A stretch of DNA of 15,096 nt from JBKHBQ01 sp046542305 (GTDB taxonomy: Bacteria > Bacteroidota > Bacteroidia > Bacteroidales > 4484-276). The stretch spans positions 1 to 15,096 of the forward strand of contig JBKHBQ010000079.1 in the NCBI GenBank assembly GCA_046542305.1. Reading direction: 5' to 3'. The position numbers and the translations under genes are program-made. Position 1 is the stretch's first letter. The number at the start of each line of letters is the position of its first letter. Below, piece after piece: positions 1 to 6,200 of the stretch. Under the pieces are notes generated by a model. That model had not been told where the DNA came from. It searched no databases and worked only from the letters and a program-made list of their open reading frames with translations.

Positions 1-269
1 TCCCGTTCCCGTTTTTTCTCTTCTTCTTCCCGCTTACGTTGCTCTTTGCGGTTCTTGTTCCTCCAAACAAAGTACAGGATGATTACCACAGCCGGTAATA
101 CGATGTAAAAAAAGAACTTGCCCCAGTTGTCGAAAAATCTCACCGGTTCGGCTTCGGGATCGGGGACATGGGTAGGCAACTGTGCCAGAATTTCCATTCC
201 GGCGGGAATCAGCAACAAAATCACCATTGCAATGGCCGGTAAATATTTCTTTGAGATTTGGTTTATCAT
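1..269 (-). CDS. Small membrane-anchored protein of unknown function, 3' part off the left edge
   Basis: An open frame on the minus strand starts with ATG at 269-267 and stays open to base 1, giving about 89 visible residues. I do not recognise the family. Residues about 11-30 are a hydrophobic segment ending in a plausible signal-peptidase site (EILAQ). A short proline/acidic stretch follows (PTHVPDPEAEPVRFFDNWG), then a strong transmembrane helix (FFFYIVLPAVVIILYFVW, about residues 56-73), then a very basic/acidic tail rich in K, R and E. The layout (cleaved signal or first helix, one anchor, charged cytoplasmic tail) resembles short uncharacterised Bacteroidetes membrane proteins. The ATG choice is firm because the two nearest upstream ATGs in other frames run into stops within a few codons. 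It diverges from rbfA, so it is not in that operon. Function unknown; the C-terminus lies outside the window. Confidence 0.7.
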   Translation of the reverse strand, partial: MINQISKKYLPAIAMVILLLIPAGMEILAQLPTHVPDPEAEPVRFFDNWGKFFFYIVLPAVVIILYFVWRNKNRKEQRKREEEEKKRER

Positions 270-347
270 TCTATCGCATTTTGTTACGTGGTCATTTCCT
301 GCAATTTTAGCCAAAAAGACCGAAAGGCCGAAATTTTCATTCTTAAT

Positions 348-380
348 AAAATATAAAAGCCGTTGACCACTCCTTGCAAA
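348..380 (-). promoter_or_regulatory. Candidate Bacteroidetes promoter for the minus-strand membrane protein
   Basis: Read on the minus strand, TTTG (380-377) is followed after 21 bases by TATATTTT (355-348). That is a full match to the -33 box and 7 of 8 to the TAnnTTTG -7 consensus. It would start transcription near 341-344 and leave a leader of roughly 70 bases before the ATG at 269. The surrounding DNA is A/T-rich, so a chance match is possible. Confidence 0.35.
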
Positions 381-463
381 ACCGGCCATCCAACCCTTGT
401 ACAGTGTAATTTGGCTGCTGCTACACGCGTTATCAGATCCGGCAGAATAAAATAAACATTTTA

Positions 464-471
464 TACCTTTG
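464..471 (+). promoter_or_regulatory. Bacteroidetes -7 box (TAnnTTTG) directly in front of rbfA
   Basis: TACCTTTG is a perfect TAnnTTTG match that ends four bases before the rbfA ATG at 476. With usual Bacteroidetes geometry the start of transcription would fall at or within a few bases of the start codon, giving a leaderless or near-leaderless mRNA. No TTTG is seen 19-21 bases upstream, so only half the promoter is supported by sequence. Confidence 0.45.
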
Positions 472-475
472 CACG

Positions 476-814
476 ATGGAATCACAACGTCAACAGAAAG
501 TTTCGAAGATGCTACAGCGGGAGCTGGGTGAGATGTTCCAGCGTGAAGGCACGCCGAAGTACGGCGGGGCGATGATCACGGTGACCAAGGTAAACGTGAC
601 CAGGGACCTTTCGCTGGCGCGGGTATTCCTGAGCCTGTTTGCCACCAAAGACAAAAAAAGCCTGCTCGAATCGATCCGCTCGCATGCCGGAGAAATACGC
701 TTCAACCTTGGCAGGCGAATCAGAAATCAGGTACGTCATATTCCGGATCTGGAATTTTATGAAGACGACTCCCTTGACTACATCGAAAAAATCGATGAAT
801 TACTCGATAAATAG
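476..814 (+). CDS. rbfA: Ribosome-binding factor A (30S maturation factor)
   Basis: RbfA binds the immature 30S subunit near helix 1/44 of 16S rRNA and assists late small-subunit maturation and cold adaptation; this is established for the family. The 112-residue product has the expected length and pattern: an N-terminal QQKVSKMLQRELGEMFQRE helix, the core ITVTKVNVTRDLSLARVFLSLF that forms the KH-type fold, and the late signature IRNQVRHIPDLEFYEDDSLDYIEKIDELL, typical of RbfA C-termini. The ATG at 476 places the first helix exactly as in other RbfA proteins. There is no Shine-Dalgarno sequence, as usual in this phylum, and a -7 box ends four bases upstream. It is the first gene of an apparent operon: its stop is followed after six bases by the methyltransferase, then by the LolC/E-like permease. 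Pairing of rbfA with an FtsX-type permease is, to my knowledge, common in Bacteroidetes. Confidence 0.95.
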   Translation: MESQRQQKVSKMLQRELGEMFQREGTPKYGGAMITVTKVNVTRDLSLARVFLSLFATKDKKSLLESIRSHAGEIRFNLGRRIRNQVRHIPDLEFYEDDSLDYIEKIDELLDK

Positions 815-820
815 AAACTC

Positions 821-1690
821 ATGCAATACGATCCGATAAAAAGCAGCCTGGGCCGTTTTTTTAACAAATCACCATGGCGCAGGAAATTGTTTTACAGGCT
901 TCTGGACATCCTTTTGCTGCGCACCTGGCACGTAAAAAAAGCCATCCGGCGCTGGGCGGCCACTGCACCCGAACACGCCGACATCCTCGATGCAGGTTCG
1001 GGTTTCGGCCAGTACACCTACTTTCTTGCCCATAAGCACCCTCACTGGTCGGTGCTTGCCGTGGATGTAAAAACCGAACAGCTCGAAGATTGCAGCCGTT
1101 TTTTCGAAGAATCCGGAATTCCGAACGCCGTATTCGAATATGCAGATCTTACAAAGTTTACACGCAACGAAACCTTCAACATGGTGCTTTCGGTGGATGT
1201 GATGGAACATATCCTGGATGATGTGCAGGTATTTAAAAACCTGCACCAATCCATGAAACCCGGGGCCATGCTGCTGGTCTCCACACCTTCGGACCAGGGC
1301 GGCTCCGATGTGCACGATCACCATAAGGAAGAAGGTTATGCCAACGACGGGTCGGCTTCGTTTGTGGACGAGCATGTGCGGGATGGTTACAACATCAGCG
1401 AAATTCAGGACAAGCTGCGAATGGCCGGATTTACCAAAACCGAAGCACGGTACACCTACGGCTGGCCGGGAAAGATAAGCTGGAGGCTTTCGATGAAATA
1501 CCCGATCCTGATGCTTAACAAATCGAAGGCATTTATCATCGTGCTGCCTTTCTGGTACCTGCTCACCTACTGGTTTGCACTGCTGATGAACGTGCTGGAT
1601 GTAAACATCAGTTACAAAACAGGTACAGGCCTTCTGGTGAAAGCGTGGAAGGAACGCGTAGCACAACGTACATTAACGAATAACGATTAA
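821..1690 (+). CDS. Class I SAM-dependent methyltransferase with C-terminal membrane segment
   Basis: The 289-residue protein has a Rossmann-type methyltransferase core. Motif I is ILDAGSGFGQYTYFLA (about residues 55-70), the acidic ribose-binding residue is in VLAVDVK (D82), and LSVDVMEHILDD (about 123-134) with the following MKPGAMLLVSTPS strand (146-157) matches the methyltransferase_11/23 pattern. An ADL at 108-110 fits the adenine-contacting motif. Residues about 236-258 (KAFIIVLPFWYLLTYWFALLM) are strongly hydrophobic and may anchor the protein at the membrane, which is unusual for a soluble methyltransferase. A histidine/acid cluster (DVHDHHKEE, 163-171) lies in the substrate region. 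The substrate cannot be read from sequence; a lipid, quinone-like or cell-envelope acceptor would fit the hydrophobic tail but is inference. It begins six bases after rbfA and ends 19 bases before the next gene, so it is almost certainly co-transcribed with them. Confidence 0.85.
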   Translation: MQYDPIKSSLGRFFNKSPWRRKLFYRLLDILLLRTWHVKKAIRRWAATAPEHADILDAGSGFGQYTYFLAHKHPHWSVLAVDVKTEQLEDCSRFFEESGIPNAVFEYADLTKFTRNETFNMVLSVDVMEHILDDVQVFKNLHQSMKPGAMLLVSTPSDQGGSDVHDHHKEEGYANDGSASFVDEHVRDGYNISEIQDKLRMAGFTKTEARYTYGWPGKISWRLSMKYPILMLNKSKAFIIVLPFWYLLTYWFALLMNVLDVNISYKTGTGLLVKAWKERVAQRTLTNND

Positions 1691-1709
1691 CAATTAATAA
1701 CTAACAGCC

Positions 1710-2942
1710 ATCAAATCCTTCCCATTTTACATAGCGCGCCGGTATTTGTTTGCGAAGAAGTCGCACAACATCATCAACGTAATCTCCTCGATTTCGGTGG
1801 CGGGGGTAACGGTGGGAACCATGGCGTTAATCATCGTGCTATCGGTGTTCAATGGTTTCGAAAGCCTCATTGTTTCGCTGTTCAATACCTTCAATCCCGA
1901 TCTGGCCATTACCATCCAAAAAGGAAAAACATTTCACATGGATGAATTTCCGGCGGAAGAAATAAAATCCATCCCCGGAGTGCTGGTGCTTACTGAAGTG
2001 GTGGAGGAAAATGCCCTGCTGCGCTACCGCGAAAAACAGTTCATTGCCACCATCAAGGGCGTGGATGAAAACTTCGAAGCCATGAGCGGCCTCGACACCA
2101 TGCTCATCGAAGGGGAGTTTGCACTTCACCGGCACGAACGGCCAAGAATGATCCTCGGTGCCGGGGTGGCCTATTACCTCAATGCCAGCCTGCTCGACAA
2201 GCTGAATTCCATTACAGTGTATGTGCCGCGCCGCGAAGGCTCCATCGGCATGAACATCGAAAGGGCGTTCAACAGCCGCAATATTTTTCCTTCGGCGGTT
2301 TTTTCGATCCAACAGGATTTCGACACCAGGTATGCTGTGGTGCCCATCGGGTTTGCGCGCGACCTGCTGGATTACGACGACGAGGTGACGGCCGTGGAAA
2401 TCGGTACGGCACCGGGAGCCGATGTGGAAAAAATCAAAAACAGGATCAGGGAAATCCTGGGCGAAAATCTCGAGGTGAAAAACCGCTTCGAACAGCAGGC
2501 CCTGTTGTACAAGGTGATGCAATCGGAAAAATGGGCAATCTTCCTAATTCTGACTTTTATCTTAATTATCGCCACTTTCAATGTGATCGGCTCGCTTACC
2601 ATGCTTATCCTCGACAAGAAAAAAGACATCGCCGTGCTGCACAGCATGGGTGCAAGCAACCGGCTCATCCGGCGGATATTCATGTTCGAAGGCATTATGA
2701 TCTCTATCGGCGGGGCGCTGCTGGGACTGCTGCTGGGGGGCATTATCAGCTGGCTGCAACAAACTTACGGACTGATCGGGCTGGGAGGAGGCAGCGGTAC
2801 ATTTGTGGTGGATGCATACCCGGTTAAAATCAGAGTAATGGATTTCCTGGTAGTATTTGCAACAGTGATCATAATTGGTTTGCTTGCCGCCTGGTATCCG
2901 GTGAGACAGATCTCAAAAAAATATCTCCGCCAGAAACTTTAA
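1710..2942 (+). CDS. LolC/LolE-like FtsX-family ABC transporter permease, apparently starting at ATC
   Basis: This is the membrane subunit of an ABC transporter of the LolCDE/MacB class. Those of the Lol type release lipoproteins from the inner membrane for delivery to the outer membrane. The typical N-terminus YIARRYLFAKKSHNIINVISSISVAGVTVG is followed by TM1, a periplasmic domain of about 220 residues, and three further helices (about 275-302, 328-350 and 376-400 counted from the ATC). These include the FtsX signature LTMLILDKKKDIAVLHSMGAS and the C-terminal AAWYPVRQISKKYLR. No ATG, GTG or TTG lies in frame between the upstream stop (1698-1700) and TTG at 1746. The TTG would cut off the conserved FPFYIARRYL start, whereas ATC at 1710 (IKSFPFYIARRYL) sits where homologues have ATG, giving 410 residues. 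The protein lacks an ATPase domain, so its partner (LolD-like) must be elsewhere. Whether it is LolC or LolE cannot be decided here. Confidence 0.85.
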   Translation: MKSFPFYIARRYLFAKKSHNIINVISSISVAGVTVGTMALIIVLSVFNGFESLIVSLFNTFNPDLAITIQKGKTFHMDEFPAEEIKSIPGVLVLTEVVEENALLRYREKQFIATIKGVDENFEAMSGLDTMLIEGEFALHRHERPRMILGAGVAYYLNASLLDKLNSITVYVPRREGSIGMNIERAFNSRNIFPSAVFSIQQDFDTRYAVVPIGFARDLLDYDDEVTAVEIGTAPGADVEKIKNRIREILGENLEVKNRFEQQALLYKVMQSEKWAIFLILTFILIIATFNVIGSLTMLILDKKKDIAVLHSMGASNRLIRRIFMFEGIMISIGGALLGLLLGGIISWLQQTYGLIGLGGGSGTFVVDAYPVKIRVMDFLVVFATVIIIGLLAAWYPVRQISKKYLRQKL

Positions 2943-2970
2943 TTTTTAACAGAACTTTAACAGCGTTTTC

Positions 2971-3001
2971 TTTGAGATTAATCAGAACAAATCTAAATTT
3001 G
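2971..3001 (+). promoter_or_regulatory. Consensus Bacteroidetes promoter P1 upstream of the first C25 protease
   Basis: TTTG (2971-2974), a 19-base spacer and TAAATTTG (2994-3001) match both boxes of the Bacteroidetes housekeeping promoter (TTTG, 19-21 bases, TAnnTTTG) without a mismatch. Transcription would begin near 3005-3008, leaving a leader of about 200 bases before the ATG at 3207 that contains the inverted repeat at 3018-3065. The DNA is A/T-rich, which raises the chance-match rate, but it is the only two-box perfect match I found. Confidence 0.45.
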
Positions 3002-3017
3002 GTGAAGTTATTCATAA

Positions 3018-3065
3018 CAGGCAACCTTTGCCGGCCAACATGGTCTGAGAATCAGAGGTTGCCTG
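3018..3065 (+). repeat. Inverted repeat with alternative local hairpins in the protease leader
   Basis: CAGGCAACCT (3018-3027) and AGGTTGCCTG (3056-3065) are perfect 10-base reverse complements with a 28-base loop. Two smaller hairpins compete with this stem: GGCAA-cct-TTGCC (3020-3032) and TCTGA-gaa-TCAGA (3044-3056). No T-run follows the long stem, so it is not a standard intrinsic terminator. It may be a weak terminator for the permease operon, an RNA regulatory element in the leader of the protease gene, or a DNA-binding palindrome. The stretch 2943-3206 otherwise holds only the two promoter candidates and A/T-rich DNA. Confidence 0.5.
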
Positions 3066-3131
3066 AGATGATTTCTTGTATGTAATTTCATGATTTTAAG
3101 ACGCATTTTAGAAATTGTACGGGAAAAACAT

Positions 3132-3139
3132 TAACTTTG
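3132..3139 (+). promoter_or_regulatory. Second -7 box (P2) upstream of the first C25 protease
   Basis: TAACTTTG matches TAnnTTTG exactly, 67 bases before the ATG. Only a weak -33 candidate (TTTA at 3107-3110, 21-base spacer) is seen. The block AAAAACATTAACTTT around it (3124-3138) recurs with one change upstream of the second C25 gene (7773-7787), which supports a conserved regulatory role. Confidence 0.4.
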
Positions 3140-3206
3140 CGGACTTTATTTTTTAGAAATATTTCAAAATCAACATTTAACTTCAATCTTTTAATTTAAT
3201 TACCAC

Positions 3207-6200
3207 ATGAAAAACTTTACCGGAAAAGCAAAGTTCTTAACTGTCCTACTTGCTGCAGGATTTCTCCTGAGTTTCTCCTGGGCAAACGCACAAACACTTC
3301 AACTCAACGACGGAACGACCAAAATCAAAATCACTGAAAACACCTACAGCGATTTAAGTCTCAAAAACACCGTCTCCACTATTAAAGCTTTTACCGTTAA
3401 ATCCGATGAGGGCAATTTCAGCCAGTTGCGCATCGATGGTTACGGATATTCTAACAACATTGGCGAGCCCAAGCTTCCGGTAATAAAAAAATTAATCGAA
3501 GTCCCGCTGAATGCGGATTTCGAAGTTAACATCACTTATCAAAGCTATAAAGACTACAACCTGGCTGATTTTGGGATCGCCGATCCGGTTTTTCCCGCAC
3601 AGCCTTCGCTGTCGAAAAGCGACAATCCCGAAGATGTTCCCTTTGAATACAACAAGGATGTGTATGCCATCGACGGTATGCTGGGCGATGACCTGGTTAA
3701 CGTTGAGCCGCTGGGCATCATGCGCGGTCTGCGTATAGCACGCGTGGAAATTGCGCCGGTTCAGTATAATCCGGTTCAGAACACAATCCGTGTATACGAA
3801 AATCTGGAAGTCAGCATTACCTTCACCGGCGGAAATATGGCTGAAACCATCTCGCTCAAGGAAAGCCACCTCAACCCTTATTTCAAAAGCATTTCCAAAA
3901 TGCTGTTCAACTACAAGGAAATTGAAAGCACCGACGAACTGATTGAGTATGCGCCCATCACATACATCATCGTATCCGACCCCATGTTTGCAGATGCATT
4001 GCAGCCTTTTGTTGAATGGAAAACCCGCAAGGGATATAAAGTTGTTGAAGCCTACACCGACGACCCGAACGTAGGTTCCACCACCACAAGCATCAAAAAT
4101 TATCTTGAAGATTTTTACAACGATCCGCCCGAGGGCTACAATCCGCAGAGCTTCGTGCTTTTCGTGGGTGATGTGGACCAGATCCCGGCTTTCGATGGAA
4201 ATGCCGGCTATCACGTAACCGACCTGTACTATTGCGAATATACCAACGACCTGTTCCCGGAGGCTTACTACGGAAGGTTCTCGGCCAACGATCTCAACCA
4301 GCTTCAGCCTCAAATCGACAAAACCCTGGAATACGAACAGTATACTTTCCCCGATCCGAGTTTCCTCGACGAGGTGGTGATGGTTTCCGGCTCCGATGCA
4401 TCGCATTCGCAAACCTGGGGCAATGGCCAGATCAACTACGGAACCGAATATTATTTCAACGAAGAGCATGGCTTGTATTCGCATACCTACCTGCAACCCG
4501 AACCAGGCGGCGGAAACTATTCGCAGCTAATCAAACAAAATATTTCTGACGGTGTATCATTTGCCAACTACACCGCACACTGCAGCCCATCGGGATGGGC
4601 CGATCCGAGCTTTGTGATCAGCGATGTGTCGGGGTTGACCAACGCACATAAATACCCGCTGATGGTGGGTAACTGCTGCTCGTCGCTTGAATTCCAAACC
4701 ACCTGCTTCGGTGAGGAAGTGCTTCGTGCTTCGCTAAAGGGAGCCATAGGATATATCGGCGGCTCCAACAGCACCTACTGGGACGAAGACTACTGGTGGG
4801 GCGTAGGTTTCGAAGCCGTAACCGCCAACCCGAGCTACAATCCTGAGAACCTGGGCGCTTACGACCGCACTTTCCATGACCAGTCGGGCATCGGAATCGA
4901 AGACTGGTATATTGCTCAGGGGATGATGTCGGTAGCCGGAAACTTTGCCGTAACCCAATCAGGAACGAGCCGCGAAGAATATTACTGGGAGATTTACCAC
5001 CTGATGGGCGATCCCTCGCTGATGGTTTATTTCTCGCAGCCTCCTGAACCCACAGCCACTTATGCCGGCCTGATGCCGCTGGGCTCGGCCACCTTCACCG
5101 TAACCACCGAGCCTTATGCCTATGTGGCCATATCAAAGGAAGGTACCCTGCACGGTACAGCACTGGCCAATGCCGACGGTACTGCCGAAATTGAATTCGA
5201 CATCCCGATTACCGTTCCGGGCGAAGCCGAAGTGATTATCACCGGCCAAAACCTGAAGCCGTATTTCGGAACCGTTGCGGTAGCTTCTCCTGACGGACCC
5301 TATGTATTGCTCGACGATTGCGAGATCGGCGATGATACCAATGGCAATGGCATGATGGATTACGGCGAATCGGTCAGCCTTACGGTTACCATGACAAACC
5401 TCGGACAGGATGCCGGTGAGGATGTGGTTCTTACCCTTTCGAGCGACGACGATTATATTACCATCGACAATGCTACGGCCAATCTTGGCAATATCGATCC
5501 AAGCCAGGTGATCATCCTTGAAAATGCCTTCGGCATCACCGTAGCCGAAAATATTCCCGACGGCCACACTGTGCCGTTTATGATCGAAGCCACCGACGGC
5601 ACCGATACCTGGACCAGCAACTTCAACATCAAAGGGCATGCACCTGTACTTGAGTATGCCTCTTACAGTGTACTGGATCCCACGGGCAACAACAACGGAA
5701 AAATCGATCCGGGTGAAACGGTTGAAATTTCGGTGTACGTACATAATATAGGCAGCGCCGATGCATACAATGTGATGGGCAGCCTTTCTTCGGCCTCATC
5801 ATACATTACCATTCTCACCACCGCCCCGCAGGCTTTCGGAGATATTACACCGGAAGGTTCAGCCATGGCCAGTTTCGAAGTAGAGGCCGACGCAGGCACA
5901 CCGGCAGGACAGATGGCGGCATTTAATGTTGACTTCGCGGCCGATATGGGCATAGAAGCTGAAGGCGAATTCTCTGTTGTGATTGGTCAGATTCCGGTAT
6001 TGATTGTGGATCTGGATGAAAATAACAATTCGGCCTCCTACATTATGGATGCCATCGACGAACTGGGTGTGGCCGCTGAGATGATGACTTCGTTCCCGGC
6101 CGACCTTAACCTGTATTCTTCCATCTTTGTCTGTCTTGGAATTTACAGCGACAACCACGAACTGTCTTCTTCCGAAGGTCAGGCACTCGCCGATTACCTC

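Noticed and set aside
308..335. Short GGCC-TTTC-GGTC hairpin followed by T5 on the minus strand, in the leader of the membrane protein
   Set aside because: The stem is only four pairs including a G-T pair, too weak to call a terminator or attenuator.
118..366. 82-codon plus-strand frame
   Set aside because: It lies antisense to the minus-strand membrane protein, whose translation has a signal segment and a membrane helix; this frame shows no recognisable feature.
869..1666. 265-codon minus-strand frame opposite the methyltransferase
   Set aside because: The plus strand encodes clear methyltransferase motifs; the antisense product is rich in Cys, His and Phe without a pattern and is a codon-bias shadow.
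1746..2942. TTG start for the permease
   Set aside because: It would remove conserved N-terminal residues of the family that are encoded in frame from 1710.
2945..2963. Direct repeat TTTAACAG, twice at an 11-base period
   Set aside because: Only two short A/T-rich copies right at the permease stop; chance is likely, although an operator spaced by one helical turn cannot be excluded.
3018..3065. Intrinsic terminator for the rbfA operon
   Set aside because: The 28-base loop and absence of a T-run do not fit; kept only as a structured inverted repeat.
3492..4496. Long minus-strand frame, with a similar one at 8077-9084 opposite the second C25 gene
   Set aside because: The two antisense products resemble each other, which could suggest a conserved overlapping gene, but this follows directly from the plus-strand homology of the two protease genes. 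No start context or domain supports either.
5333..5715. Dockerin domains suggested by the DxNxNGxxDxGE loops
   Set aside because: The loops are single, not paired in a dockerin spacing, and each opens a beta domain (TVTMTNLGQDAGEDV type), as in CARDB-like modules.
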